From positions 2,806,501 to 2,870,500 of the forward strand of contig NC_081811.1 of NCBI RefSeq assembly GCF_030704535.1: a DNA stretch of 64,000 bases, read 5' to 3'. Shown here one piece after another: positions 1 to 12,415 of the stretch. Source of the DNA: Vitis vinifera. Lineage: Eukaryota > Streptophyta > Magnoliopsida > Vitales > Vitaceae. Position 1 is the first letter of the stretch, and the number at the start of each line of letters is the position of its first letter. The notes beneath the pieces were generated by a model. The model searched no databases and was not told the origin of the DNA. It saw nothing but the letters and a program-made list of their open reading frames with translations. The position numbers and the translations under genes are program-made.

Positions 1-36
1 TGGCTAGCATAGGAGGCATGGGGCCTTCATCAACAT

Positions 37-151
37 GCTTGGGTTGGGCTCCAACTCAAGCCCAAACCCGTCACCAAGAGCTTAGGTCTGGGCTCCAACT
101 TAAGCCCAAGGCACCATCACCATCAAAGCTTGGGCCTAGGCTCCAACTTAT
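37..151. repeat. three imperfect tandem copies of a ~45-bp unit
   Basis: Three diverged copies start at about 37, 80 and 128. Each begins with GCTTGGG or GCTTAGG and contains GGCTCCAACT; the first two continue into AAGCCCA. The GC content is well above the AT-rich DNA that follows from 225. The block ends near 220 with GGGGTCTACA, which resembles the terminal CA of an LTR, so this may be the edge of an LTR element that lies mostly outside the window. That last point is inference. Confidence 0.6.
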
Positions 152-589
152 TTCAAAAAAGAAATGCAAAGAAGAGAGAAAAAAAAACTCTCTCCCGGGG
201 CCCCCCACAAAAGGGGTCTACAATTAGATATAAAAATTATTTTTAAAAAATATTAAAAGTGAATTAAAAATATTTTAACATTTCAAACAATCTTTTGTTC
301 TATAAAATATTAAAAAATAGTTTTTAAAAACTATTATAAAAAAACTGTTTTGGAAAACAGTTACTAAATACGCCTTCAACTCCATTTGAACTTGAACTTG
401 AAGTTGAGGTGATTTTTTCATCAGCTCAAGACATCCGAATTGCAGAATTAAAGATTTAAGTCCACTCAGAGCCCACGAGTAAAATTTGGGCCGGCCCAGG
501 CTCAGCCCATTATCACCTGTCTAACGCTGAACTCAAGTTGTACATCGCTTTAGGGTTTGGTTGCAGTACCAGAAGCCCCGATGTATATT
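152..589. other. intergenic sequence upstream of the OTU gene
   Basis: This AT-rich stretch has no convincing reading frame. The run from 300 to 370 holds a small inverted repeat built on AAACTGTTTT and AAAACAGTT. The OTU gene promoter should lie in the last 150 bases, but I cannot place a clear TATA box. Confidence 0.5.
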
Positions 590-656
590 TACGCCAAATG
601 ATTCCATCATAGTTTCTTCTCCAAACGCTGCGTTTCTGTTGATCTTTGAGTTCAAG

Positions 657-2694
657 GTACTGCTCCAATCTCTTTTCCCCATTCAATCAATTGATTTGTA
701 GCTTGATACATGTTTGGATGCTGAGAAAGTTCTAAGTTTGATACGATCGTTTGGATGCTGGCAAAATAATGAGAAACTGAAAGAAAATTTTCCTTCGTAA
801 TTTTTTAAGCGTATAGGGGTCGAGAATACAGAATATGGTACTTTACCTAAAACTCGACACTTCGGCTTAGTTGATCTGAGGGGTTTTTTTTTTTTTTTTT
901 TTTGAATTCTAGGGTTTCCGTTTGAACAGTCGCGGAGATATTACAAATTTGAATTACAGATCAGACTGGAATTTTCGTTGGTTTGACGGTCTTTGCTATT
1001 CGGGAATGTTTTCTTGTATAGAAATAGATTTAGAAAAAAAAAAAAAAAAAAAAGAACAGAAGAGAAAAGTAATAACAAAATGAATAAAATGGTAATTTAT
1101 TATGATCTTTAAGGTGAATTTGTTATGATTGTTAGAGCTAATAATAAAAGTGTGGAATACGGGGGGAAATAAGTGACATGGTAGGGATAGTTTGGGAAGG
1201 AAAAAGTCTACAAATAACATTTGGTGATTTCTGCATGTGCTTGTAGTATTAGGGCATTGTGTATGCACTTGCATTGGCAAAATTGGGAAAAAGTTATGTA
1301 CGCTATCTTGCTAAGATTATGGATGCAAAAAATCTAGCCAGGATGATATTGATTATGCCAAGTTCTGCCTGCTTGCATGGTTGAATGGCCTATCGACATA
1401 TATATGAATGTAGATACATGTATTATCCTTGCTGAATGTAGATATGTCCGGTTTCTTGCATGTAATTGGTGAAAACTGATCATTGTCTGAGATGCAGGTT
1501 TAATTTTCGGAGTGTTTATATAAATGCTGCGGATTTTTCGTTATGTAGTTAATTTGAAGGATTTAACTGTCAACAACTTTTGTGTGTCATTTTTAGATAC
1601 TGTGAACCTACAAATTTTGCTAAGTATGGTCCGAGTTGACTTTAGGTGGATATAAATGGTCCTTTTTCCTGCCTTTTCTTTTTGGAGCTTGCAATATTAA
1701 CTTCACATTATGATCCTTTTCAATTTTTCTTTCTTTTAGACGCACTCAAAAGTTTGATTTTCAGCCTACAGTTCTCTGTTTGATGTTTGGTGCCTGAAAA
1801 ATTTAGGTTCATATACGTTTTAGATATCAGTCTTACCATTTTAGCATTCTAATACCCACACTTGGATTAAAGGGCTGACTACTCATCTTTTTCCTATTAT
1901 GGTGACCAGTAACTTAAGAGTGAGAAGGATGTGGGTTAATTTCTGTATCACAGATTTAAGCAATAACTAATATCATTTGTCTGCTTATCTAGCGTAGAAA
2001 CATGCTAGAGTAGGAAATGTCCTTTTGTATGTTTGTTTGATGAAATGTGTTTAATCTTCTTACTTTCTTTAGGAGGTTTGCTTACCCCCCCCCCCCCCCC
2101 CCCCCCCCCTTTTTTTTTTTTTACTGTTAGAAGTCTCCCACAACCCTGTTTTAATGGTTTAGACTGCTTCCATTTCACTGGCTGGTACTTGGGGCTAATC
2201 TTTCTGTTGATCTCTGTGCTATTATTACCAAAGTTTTAGTAATATGACCCACCAGAGGCCCCATTATGTTTTCACCAATGTTTTATTCTATACTTATGAG
2301 TGATAAAACCTGCAAGAATGGAAAAATTCAGACTTGAAAAACCTAAAGGGATCAATCCCAGGGCTGCTGTATATTTATTAGTGTATTATTCCAATTAAAT
2401 GCCTCTATTCACGATTGTCATGTATTTTAGGAAATTTATATAGAAATAAATACGTTTTAAAGACAGGTCATGATTAATAATATCAGTGAAGAAACTAAAA
2501 TTTAGGAGATTGTTATAGCATTTAGGAGCTTGCTTGTACCGGAGAAAGTAGCTTGTTATCATTTTTAGTTCCTCGTTAATTTTTTCAGATGCCTTCTTGT
2601 CATATTCTTTGTAGTGTCCTCTTTTGTTACCCTCTTTCACATGCCTTCTAGTCTATGCTCTGCTTTGTGGTTCACATTGATTTTTTGATTTCAG
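657..2694 (+). other. 5' UTR intron of the OTU gene
   Basis: A likely leader exon ends at 656 with TTCAAG followed by GT, and the next exon starts at 2695 after TTTCAG, ten bases before the ATG. The intron is about 2 kb, has no credible coding frame, and contains homopolymer runs (T near 882-903, A near 1036-1053, and a C25-T13 run at 2085-2122). Long leader introns are common in plant housekeeping genes. The donor position is inferred from consensus only. Confidence 0.55.
2085..2122. repeat. C25-T13 homopolymer tract
   Basis: Twenty-five C residues (2085-2109) are followed directly by thirteen T residues (2110-2122), inside the leader intron of the OTU gene. The complementary strand is a G25 run. 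Exact counts in such tracts are often unreliable in assemblies. Confidence 0.9.
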
Positions 2695-2704
2695 GATTGT
2701 TGAA

Positions 2705-4289
2705 ATGGAAGACACCCAAGAAAAAGATGGCAAGCCACCTGAAGAATTTCCAGAAGACACACATGAAAAGAAAAGGGAAACTCTTGATGAAATGCTTTCC
2801 AGGCACAGGTGATGTATCCATTTCTAATCTGTATTAACAACTTCTTGCTTATTTTCCTTGATGGATTTGGTCTTATTTTATGCCTTGGTACAATGATTGG
2901 GTATTGCTTGTCAGTTCAAATTTGAGTCAATTTATTGTATTTTCATAGCATGTCGGCACTCAAGGTAGTAGTGCAATATGAAGACATAACAATAAAATAT
3001 AATGGAAATGACTTTGCTGGAAACCTATAATACTGGTACTTAAAAGAATTGTTGAGGAAAAAAATGGAAAAAATTTGTTCAATGACATGAATTTCTGATT
3101 CCAGGAAGTTGATAAATTTTAAAACCTGGATAAAATACTTTGAGAGCTGCCTGAAGTCCATGGACGTTTGGACAGCAAATTAGTGTTTTCTGAACCTCGG
3201 CTAGCTTGTCAAATGAGACTCTGTTATTGTAGGAAAACTATATCTGATAATAGCATGCGCAAACTGTCCTGTTCTTGCTCAAGCAGTGTTGTGGTCAGAC
3301 TCATTTACATACATATTATTCATTTATTAGGCTTCATGGTACAGAATTGTTGGTTTTTATGTTTACGGCCATGTTAGATGTTCACATTATTTCAACGCTT
3401 TCAATGCATATGCAGGAAAGAGATATCCCAGCTGCAGAACAAGGAAGCTGCAATGAAAAAGGCAGCTGCCAAAGGAAGCAAGGCTGAACAGAAAGCTAAG
3501 AAGAAGCAGGTGGAGGATGAGATCTCTCAACTTTCCTCTGATCTCAAAGAAAAACAGGCAGCAGAGCTGGCTTCAATAGGCTATAGTAGTGGCAGTGGAA
3601 AGGAGAAATCCAATCTTGACAATTTGGTGAAAGCTATAGCAGGAGTTTCTGTTACCAGCCAAGCTGAGCATTCAAGACCCAGCAAGAGTGCCAAGAGGCG
3701 TGAGAAAAGAGCTCAACAAGAAGCAGCAAGAGAGCAAAGGATCCAGGAAGAGCAGAGCAATATTGTTAGTGATCGAATGATTGAAAATGAAATATTGGAA
3801 AAGAAGCTTGAACCCCTTGGATTGGCTGTGAATGACATAAAGCCAGATGGGCACTGCCTCTATCGAGCAGTTGAGGATCAGCTGGCCCTTCTCTCAGGAG
3901 GTTCTTCTCCTTACACGTATCAAGAGCTTCGAGAAATGGTGGCTGCTTATATGAGAAAACATGCATCTGATTTCCTCCCATTTTTCCTGTCAGAGACTGA
4001 AGGAGACTCTGATATTTCACTTGCAGAGAGATTTGAGAATTACTGCAAAGAAATTGAATCAACAGCAGCGTGGGGAGGACAACTAGAGCTGGGTGCCCTA
4101 ACTCACTGTCTGAAAAAACACATTATGATATTTTCAGGATCATTCCCTGATGTGGAGATGGGGAAGGAATATAAATCTGACGTTGGGAGGACTGATACAT
4201 CCAACCAGAGCATTATGCTGTCATACCACAAGCATGCCTTTGGACTCGGCGAGCATTACAATTCTGTGATCCCTGGCTTGGTGAGATAG
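2705..4289 (+). CDS. OTU-domain deubiquitinase, OTUD6-like
   Basis: The coding exons are 2705-2808 and 3416-4289, joined through an AGG codon, giving 325 residues. The product should be a cysteine protease that removes ubiquitin from proteins. The N-terminal half (about residues 20-160) is highly charged, rich in Lys, Glu and Ala, and probably coiled-coil, as in OTUD6 proteins. The OTU domain follows from about residue 165: DGHC places the catalytic Cys near 182 and the nearby Asp at 179, and GEHYNSV near the C terminus supplies the catalytic His near 315. The start was chosen because exon 2 opens with ATG ten bases after a good acceptor and the next exon continues in frame. The length and acidic-coil-plus-OTU layout match the plant OTUD6-type gene known in Arabidopsis as OTU5 (At3g62940, from memory). 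All key catalytic residues are present, so it should be active. Confidence 0.9.
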
Positions 4290-7200
4290 GTACCATTATT
4301 CATATGTGAAAAGATACATTAGGTGTGCAAATTATTTTTATTTTGTGTATTATCTCTGTGAGAGCATAACCCATATTCGAGCCTTCGAATTAAAAACATA
4401 GAACTACAGTTTTGTTATCTCATCAAACTGGTTAAACATTTTTATCTCCAATTATTAGCCAGCATGATCGCTGCATCCAGATTCTACCCATTTTATTTAA
4501 ACCTGTTTCAGGTCTTCCCTTTAGTATGTAAAAGTGCTGAATTATAATGAAAAGGAGCTAGGATTGGCTTTTTACTATGTTGTTTTCCTTGTTTATATAA
4601 TCTAGATCATTTCCCTCCTCCTAGTGAAGAGGGCAAATATTCATAAACTTAACTTGTATGCAACCAAAAAGAAAAGGGTCAGTACACCTGGTTTTTTGGC
4701 TTTTTTGTTTTGTGGTAAGTGGTTTTGTGCCCATTTAGTCGAATAATGCTTTATAGCAAGAAAAGTTTCTCTGAAATGCTTTAGCATGTGATATATATGG
4801 CATGGTATCTGAATATTTGAAACAATCTTCGTTTACCAACCTCTTTTTGCTGGGGATTCTATGCGTACCCCTGGTTTTGTCTTCATACATTCCTTTTTTT
4901 TTTCTTTAATCTCTTTTATCTTTTCTTTTCCTTTTCTTCTTTTTAAAAAATTAAAAAGATATGCAAAAAGGTTGTGGCACTTTCTATTTTCTTTGTTATT
5001 TTGTGGATTCTCTCTTACTTGATGAATGACTTGTTAAGTGGTTGACATGAGAGTTTTATGGACAAGTAGAGAAAAAAGGCTTGAAGAATAGTTCCTCTTT
5101 GCTTTTTTTTTCTTTCTTTTTGAACCAATCAAGAACCTTTAAAAGGGTTTTAACACAAACCCATCTTTTAAAGAATTTGTCACATCTATTAAAGAACCTT
5201 GACGCCTTTACCATTTTCCTTTTCTCGATCTTCCCTTCTCCTCCTCCTCCGTCTCTCCCACCTGAAGAAAGTAGGAATAAAAAAGGGGGAAGTGGTAGCA
5301 ACCATCTCCTCCTCTGTATTTTTCTTTTCCTTTTCAGACCAGCTCTCACTATTCTTTTTGGAGCAGCTTTGTAATACCATGGGCCAGACGTCACCTCAAT
5401 TCTGGGACTGGCCGGCTTGCATTACGGGGCGACGATGGGTGGTGTGGTCAAGTTCTTTGGTGTAATTAGCCAATAACTAACCTTATCAACATGGGTGCCA
5501 CCACTTGCCTAAGTTGTCCAACACGTAGGTTGGATTGAATTTATATCCCTAACATAACTACCAATTTATTAACACCATTTTAATTTGTTTTCCTTATCAA
5601 CACAATTTTAAACATTTTTAAAATTTTAAAATAATATAATCATTTTGATCGATTTTGCATTTTAATTTTTAAGTTTTAACTAATTTGACATTTGGATGCA
5701 TTTCTTATTTTTTATTTTTGAAAAAAAAAATTATACAAACTATGCACACAAAAAAATAAAAATTTAGCTTACACTCTTAAAAGAAATTTTCAAAATTTTG
5801 AAGTGAAAACTTTTTACTTCTAAATATGCTATGTCCTTTTTATATAAAAATTCATGCGTCTTGTATGGTGTTTTTTTTTTTTTTGAAAATAAAAACATAT
5901 CCAAGGTTAAAAAATAAGAAATATATCCGAAACATTAAACAATTTTATTTGATAACTATTTTCAAAGATAGTTTTCGATTTTCTAGAACAAAAATAATAT
6001 AAAACACATTTGACAACCAAAAAATTATTTTCTGTTTTTCATTCTTGAAAACAAAAAATAAAGTATTTTCAAAAAACATCTTTTAATTATTTTCAATTAT
6101 TTTCAAAGCCATGTTTTAAAAAATAATTATACATTCTTTAAAGTTATTTTCACTTGTTTTCTAATGTATGTTTCAATAAATAATTATACAAACATAAAGT
6201 ATAATTAAAAATAAAGTACTAGATACAAAAAAAAAATTAAATGTATTTAAGAATATTAAAAATAAGCTAAAATTATTTCAATTCTTAAAAAACTTTTATT
6301 TTATAAAATATCATAAACTATTTTTTAAAACTTATCAGACCTTAAAGTGTTTTTGATAATGATTTTAGAAGGTATTTCTAACATTTTTAATGCTCCATGA
6401 TAAAAATTTTCAAATATTTAAAAAATCATAAACACTTTCTAAAATCATTATCAAACACTTTTGATCATGAAATGGGCGTTCACGTATTCAACATGTGTTC
6501 TATGAAGAATCTCATAGATGCTAAAATGAAACAGACAAAGACAAGGAAAAAGGGAATAGTAAGCCACGTGATCAACTTTAAAAGGAGAAAACAACAGCCA
6601 TTTAAAGAAGAAAACAACAGCAGCACCCGCACCCCCGCCCGTACGAAGATGCCCACATCAATCCAGGCATCCACCCTCACGAATCATGGTGACACTAGTA
6701 AAATTCATCTCATTGAAATTTCACGCTCAGTCTCAATGCCAAGATATTGAGAATAACTAAGATCTCAAAAGAGGAAAAAGAATAAAATTAGGCAGAAAAT
6801 CATCTCTTCACGAATTATGTAGATCTTGTTCTATGATTCTATCCTCCAATCTGTTGCCCAGAACTTTCTCTGTTTCGCATCTCTAAAAGCACTAAAGCCA
6901 ATCCATGCAAATTGTTGTGATCAAGAAAGAAAGAAAGAGAATGCGTGTGTATGAATGCGTGTATGCGTGTGCATGTATCGTCTGCGATGCTAGGAACCGA
7001 CCTCGCCTTCCTATTTACCCTGGATGCAAACAAGAGAAATGTCAGAGTCAAGTGACCTAATAACATAAGCGACCCTTGGCTTTGTTTTGAGCCGATTATG
7101 CAATCTGGAAAACCTTTGGACCACAAGGCCTGCCCTTTCTGTGGCTACACGTACGTGGCGATATCTGGAACCTGAAAACTACATAGTATAGCTTTTATAT

Positions 7201-8960
7201 ATACGCATAATCTTTGACATTATCCAAAAGGTGAAAGCAGATAAAAGGAGATGCGTATGATTCCAAGTTGGGACCAAAAAGTAAGAAAAGTAATGGGTGT
7301 GAGATGGTTGATAAGGCGTTGGCATTATGCTGGCTTTACACAAACAGGTAATGCTACACCATGTGCTTGCCTTGTGCAACCACGGCCCTTCGCTAAATGA
7401 CTAGATCTAGATTAGCCCATTATCCATACAAAATTTGGAACATCTCAAGAAGACTAATGGCATACAAAAGCCGATATCGCAAAGGTGATGTGATCAAGGA
7501 TGAACGGAGTATAATCACCTGGGAATATTACGGAAACATTTGGTAAGCCACTAATTAAGTCAATAGAGAACTTCAGAGATTAGTCCTTTTCCTGTTCCAA
7601 ACCATACCAAACACCAAATCAGATTAAAATCTTCCTCTAACCCAAATGAAGATACAGAAATATTGGCATAAAAACCAAATAATCTACTTCTAAGGCCAGG
7701 AGTACATCATTATAGCTGATTCAGACAGGATGGGCTGAAGTGTTCTACAGAGGAAAAGAGGGGAGACAAACTTTTTACTGTTCTTAAATAATGGATCACT
7801 GAAAGCACATTTTATACTAAGACTAGCTAAGCAAGACATGGCATTAAAAATTAATAGAAGCTTCTCACATCACACTCTTGAAAAAGTTCTAATAATTTTT
7901 TGGTTGCACAAGTCAAATTATAGGTAATCCAATCTCAAAATCAACTAAACTTTTGTGCTGTAAATGTAAGAAGTTAGTCAAAGTCTAGGGGAACGACATG
8001 TTTCTGCTTCAGCCTGTCACAAGCTAATGCTTTTGATTCAATGGTGGCATAATTCTAGTGTACTGATCCACCACTATTGGATGCCTGAATAAAAAAACTT
8101 GTAAGAGAACATAGAGAATGAGGATAATAGTAATTATATAGCCTGTTCAATAGTTATGATGCACTAATCATGAGTTTTATTTGTAGAATATTGAGAACAT
8201 TTGTTTCTAATCAGTGCAACACGTAGGAATTGATAGTGTGGTGGGTCCTTTTCACATCTTCTATTTGTTACCATACGACGGTGTCAATGGATTTTGTTTC
8301 TCTTCCATTGATGTTAAGGGCAGATTGCCCTTTGATAAGCATCTTCGTCCTTCAAATTCGCACTTTCCAGTTTTTCTGTTGTCTTTCGGTTTTCTTGAAT
8401 TAAAATGGATGCAAATCTTGTTATGGAAGGAAAAAAAGTGTCACCCAATTGGATAAACCCAAATTCATCCTCCAACTCAGCAGATGCTCCAAGATAGAGA
8501 GAGGAAAACCCTAGAAATTACTAAGACATCCTCACTTAGGGTTTCTAACATGAAACTTGGCCTAGCCTATTTCAGAACCTTGTGGTCATGTGGACCTAAT
8601 TGAACTTAAACATACTCTACATCAGCAGAGAGACCAAGTAATGTTCATACGCTAAGTCATATAAGTGAATGCATCCCCATCCTTCATAATCACTCCCTTC
8701 TTACTAAAACCTAGGTTTCAAGTGGATTAAGTTATCCAACCATCAGACAGGTTAGTCAAGGTTAGTGTTGTCATTTGGTAAAGAAGATCTCCACAATTAT
8801 CACATTTTGCATACTAATCCATGGTATCTTGTGCAATTAGCTTATTCCATGCTCAGTAAGACACAGCAGGTCGTTATCAATCAATGATCAAGGGCAATCT
8901 GGGAAATGAAAATCTTAACCGTAATATTCCTTAATGCAGCCCACCAATCTTTATCTGGCC
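4290..8960. other. long intergenic region, OTU gene to glutaredoxin
   Basis: The OTU 3' UTR probably occupies the first few hundred bases. A pyrimidine-rich block with short open frames lies at 5080-5465, but its peptides are low-complexity Ser/Phe/Leu and match no family I know. From 5560 to 6460 the DNA is extremely AT-rich with many short inverted repeats, typical of decayed MITEs. A moderately GC-rich patch at 6590-7150 has open frames on both strands without recognisable domains. I see nothing supportable from 7150 to 8940. Confidence 0.5.
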
Positions 8961-8971
8961 TTATAAATATA
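8961..8971 (+). promoter_or_regulatory. TATA box of the glutaredoxin gene
   Basis: TTATAAATATA lies about 175 bases before the glutaredoxin ATG. A transcription start about 30 bases downstream would give a leader of roughly 150 bases that is rich in CT repeats (9041-9062), a usual feature of plant 5' UTRs. Confidence 0.65.
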
Positions 8972-9144
8972 CACCTAGGGAGAGCTCAAGTTCCTCACAG
9001 CAAAACCCACTCTCTAACCAAACTTTCGTAGCCTACACTTCCACTCTCTCTCTCCCTCTCTTCGCTTGCCCTCATTTTCGTTGAGTGCATTTTGCCACCT
9101 TCCAACCTTCAGTAAAAGTATCTTCTTCCTCTTCCATTGCAGCA

Positions 9145-9465
9145 ATGGATTCGGTGATGGCATTGGGGACTGCAAAGCCAGTGGTGATCTTTACCAAGAA
9201 CTCATTATGTTGCATGAGCCACAGCATTAAGACACTCATAAGCAGCTATGGGGCCAGTCCTACGGTCTATGAGCTTGATGAAATGCCAAACGGAGAGCAA
9301 ATGGAAAAGGCCCTACCAATACTAGGGTGTCCGAATTTACCAGCGGTATTCATAGGTAAAAAGCTGGTGGGTGGGGCTCGTGAGATAATGAGCCTGCAAG
9401 TCAGGGGCGAGCTCTCTGATCTGCTCATAGAGGCAAAAGCTATATTTTTTTGGAACAAAAAATAG
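9145..9465 (+). CDS. CC-type (class III, ROXY-like) glutaredoxin
   Basis: This is a single exon encoding 106 residues, the usual size and structure of plant CC-type glutaredoxins. The active site CCMS (residues 22-25) is diagnostic of this land-plant class. The later segments LPAVFIG and LVGGAREIMSL correspond to the glutathione-binding and C-terminal helix region. Family members bind TGA bZIP transcription factors and act in development, nitrogen signalling or stress responses rather than bulk reduction. Two points differ from the textbook pattern: the glutathione loop reads NLP rather than the more usual VP, and the tail ends in FFWNKK with no ALWL-like motif, which in some members recruits TOPLESS co-repressors. 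The start at 9145 is the first ATG; an upstream GTG-led extension is leader sequence. Confidence 0.93.
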   Translation: MDSVMALGTAKPVVIFTKNSLCCMSHSIKTLISSYGASPTVYELDEMPNGEQMEKALPILGCPNLPAVFIGKKLVGGAREIMSLQVRGELSDLLIEAKAIFFWNKK

Positions 9466-10619
9466 CGTCTGCACCATGATGATATGCCGTAGAGAACAAA
9501 GTATGGGGAATGTATTAGAATCATAAGTAACGGCTGTAGTAGTATAAAATGAGAACTAATATTGTAAACTAGCTTGTCGAGCCTTTTTCATGGCACCTTT
9601 TCTTTGTTGGTCGTGTCTTTGGTTTTGGTTGCTGGGAAAGATTACAATCTTTTCCTTAAACTAGGTTCAAGGAAAACCCATGTTTTAGCATGCTACACAT
9701 TCCCCTTTTTATGGTAAATAAAGTTACATTTTTACTATTTACTATATCCTAATGGTTTGAACCTTAATTATCATTTTCATGTCTGCAAGGTCATCTTCAC
9801 ACTTGTATACATTCTAAGAAAACATGTACAGAAATGCATATGTATATACACATACACATAGCAAGAAGGAAGAAAAAAATAAGGAGCATGGTAATGGGAA
9901 GTTTGTGAATTGTGGGTAATTAGAAATATAGATGCCTATACAACTCTCATAATCTATTCCGGAAGTCAAGAGAATTTTGTGAAGATGGAACCTGTCTTAA
10001 CATGATGGTAAAGGTATAGGGTGTTATCAGAGTATTGACCATAAAAATGGAGGCATTAAACAAAGCTATGACTGCAAAAGGAGCTGGGCAGAGAAAGAAG
10101 TACACCCAAACTGGGCTAGTGCAGTTCAGAAAGATGCATTATCCAAGCATCTATTCAGTCAGAATCCAAATCAGGAAAAAACTAAAAAATGTTGCATCTA
10201 GCACAAATTTGAGGCCGAAAGCCCAAATCATAAGTCATTAATTGAACCATACAAACATGGCTGCCTGTTTTGTAGTGGATGAAGTTAAACTTTGTGCAGG
10301 TAGGTTGGGTGAAAGACCAATACAAAGCCCATCTCTAGGGGTTGAGCAAGTTGACCATAGTACATCTAACTATAACTTGGCTGTTGCCAAGCCAATCTCG
10401 TTGAATTGGGCTAGGCCAGGTTGTTTGGATTGTTCTAGTTGGAATAGACTGATTACCTTCTTAGGAAGGTCTTTTGTTTAATAGGTAAATATCCATTGTA
10501 TCAATAGCTCCTAAGAAGGACAATCTCCTATGAACACTCCAATCTAATAAAAAACATTAAACATAAATAGTAGTTTTGAAAGTTTGACTTAACTTTTTAG
10601 TATTCTCAAACGCTCACCA
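9466..10619. other. intergenic sequence downstream of glutaredoxin
   Basis: The glutaredoxin 3' UTR probably ends near 9740. The rest contains only short open frames without recognisable features. Confidence 0.5.
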
Positions 10620-11011
10620 TAGTTTTAAAAGGCATGCTTTAAGTACGTCTGGCTCCCTTTTGGGCTCCCTTTTAAGTACGTCTGGGCTCAAGGCACAACT
10701 ACTCCCTGGTTATAGCACCTCGCTTGCCAAGACATGCACTTTATTGTAGAGAAGCACCTTGTTGACTTTACTCTTCCTTTTCAAACACTTTTATTCTTGA
10801 AATTTCTGATTGTACATTGAAATTTATATAATTTCATTGAATGTTTCTTTTAAATGTTTGGAATCTTAAATTTTTTAGTCATTGGATTAGATTTTAAATC
10901 ATATTTTATGAAATTGATATACATCTCATGTAGCATTTCATCATGTTGTGTTTTGCCCTAAGCTGTAGGCGACTTTTACTCCTTAGGTGCGCCTTGCGCC
11001 TTTGAAAACTA
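10620..11011. mobile_element. degenerate MITE-like element with ~18-bp inverted ends
   Basis: The left end reads TAGTTTTAAAAGGCATGC and the right end, read on the other strand, is TAGTTTTCAAAGGCGCAAG, so the two ends are imperfect inverted repeats. The interior has no coding capacity and holds a short local duplication of CTTTTAAGTACGTCTGG-like sequence at 10628-10690. A similar CTCACC sits outside both ends, but it is not a clean target-site duplication. The superfamily is not assignable. Confidence 0.5.
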
Positions 11012-11767
11012 GGCCCTCACCTTTTTCTCTCCTTCCATATGGTCAAGAATAGCGATAAGAGAGTAGCTCTCCAAGCTCTCTCTCTTTTTCCAACAAAGAA
11101 TCCATGCCAACTCAGGAGGGCATTCTTCGCTAAGAAGTGCATTACCCACTCTATTCCAAATAGAGCAAAAATCAACTCCACAGGAATACTGGTGTCAAGT
11201 GGTCAACAAAGATATGATCAACTGAAGTTTTGAGACTTACCAGCAGAAATGCCATATTGTTAATACAAGGTCCATAGGCCGCATTATAAAAGAATTCTGT
11301 GGACTAAGAAGAGCCACTGAAGTTTTGAGACAGCCTCATTGGCAAAGTGCCTGAAGCCTCCCTTCTATACATCCTTGTCAGGTTCAAGGCACCACTTTTG
11401 TGACACCATTTTGTCCAGCTAACTTATACCTCAAAGAAACTCACCCATGCATATGGTCTCTGAGAATGGAGTCCACATTTTTCAACACCCACAAAGCCTA
11501 CTACTTCAGTCTTTCCAGTGTCTCCCTACCCTTATACCTGCTTGGAGTTAAAACTATTTAGAAATGTTATGGGGTTCAAATTCAGATATAATTCTTGGTC
11601 TTGTGTAGCTTAGATTTTTTGTTAACCCAGTTGATTCCAGGCATCAGAGGGAGGTTCTCCAAACAGACTAAGTAAAGATTTCTCTACCACATTTCAACAA
11701 CTAACACACAAAATATACAGAGTTCAGTGAAATCTGGCATTCTTTCTTTCACTATTTTATTAGCAAC
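11012..11767. other. intergenic sequence
   Basis: No credible gene is present. The open frame at 11039-11233 has no family resemblance that I recognise. Confidence 0.4.
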
Positions 11768-12415
11768 AAGAAATTTCAACCATCAACCATCCCTTCCCAG
11801 TCAGTACTATCTGGAAGTCCTGGGCTCCAACCAGGGCTAGTTTCTTTGGTTGGGAGGCGGCTTGGAACAGACTACTCACCACTGATCGCCTAAAGAGATT
11901 TGGTTGGAACATCCCCAACAGGTGCTTCTTGTGTAAAAATGAGGAGGAGTCTATTGATCACCTTCTCCTGTTTTGTGAGAAGGCCAGAATGTTATGGTAT
12001 CTAACCTTCTCCCTTTTTGGGGTGCAATGGGTGATGCACTCCTCTGTGAAAAGGAATCTCCTAGGATGGTATGGATCTTTTGTGGGCAAGAAAAGGGAGA
12101 AAGCATGGAAAACTGCCCCCCTTTGCCTAATGTGGACTATTTGGAAAGAAAGGAATAGAAGAGCCTTCGATGATGTGGAAAGAAACGATCAAGATATCAA
12201 ATCCATTTTTTTGTACACTTTTGTGAATTGGGCTAGGGTATATATTAAGGATCATACTTTATCGTTGTTTGATTTTGTAAACTGGTTAGCCACCAAGTAA
12301 GGGTCAGAACCTTTTGTTTCTTGATCCTTTGTATCTTGGTATACTTCGTGTATACTCTCTTTAGCCTTTTGGCTTTTAATGAATTTCCTTTATCTATCAA
12401 AAAAAGAAATTTCAA
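11768..12415 (+). mobile_element. 5'-truncated LINE retrotransposon with target-site duplication
   Basis: The insertion (11780-12403) is flanked by the perfect 12-bp direct repeat AAGAAATTTCAA at 11768-11779 and 12404-12415. Inside, an uninterrupted frame from about 11806 to 12300 encodes the C-terminal zinc-binding region of a plant non-LTR reverse transcriptase polyprotein. Recognisable pieces are SFFGWEAAWNRLLTTDRL, the Cys/His pattern RCFLCKNEEESIDHLLLFC, and MWTIWKERNRRAF. After the stop comes a 3' UTR ending in CTATCAAAAAAA, a short A-tail as expected for a LINE. The bulk of the element (endonuclease and polymerase) is missing, as in abortive target-primed reverse transcription. Intact duplications and an unbroken frame suggest a fairly young insertion. 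It cannot move by itself. Confidence 0.88.

Noticed and set aside
5056-5465. Overlapping open frames on both strands
   Set aside because: They come from a pyrimidine-rich tract and encode low-complexity Ser/Phe/Leu or Lys/Arg/Glu peptides; openness reflects base composition.
6397-7126. Open frames on both strands in a locally GC-richer patch
   Set aside because: Sequences such as KMKQTKTRKK and SSTRTPARTK are biased, with no recognisable domain, promoter or neighbouring exon.
9085-9144. N-terminal extension of the glutaredoxin
   Set aside because: The extension has no ATG (it would need a GTG start), and the family normally starts at the ATG used here.
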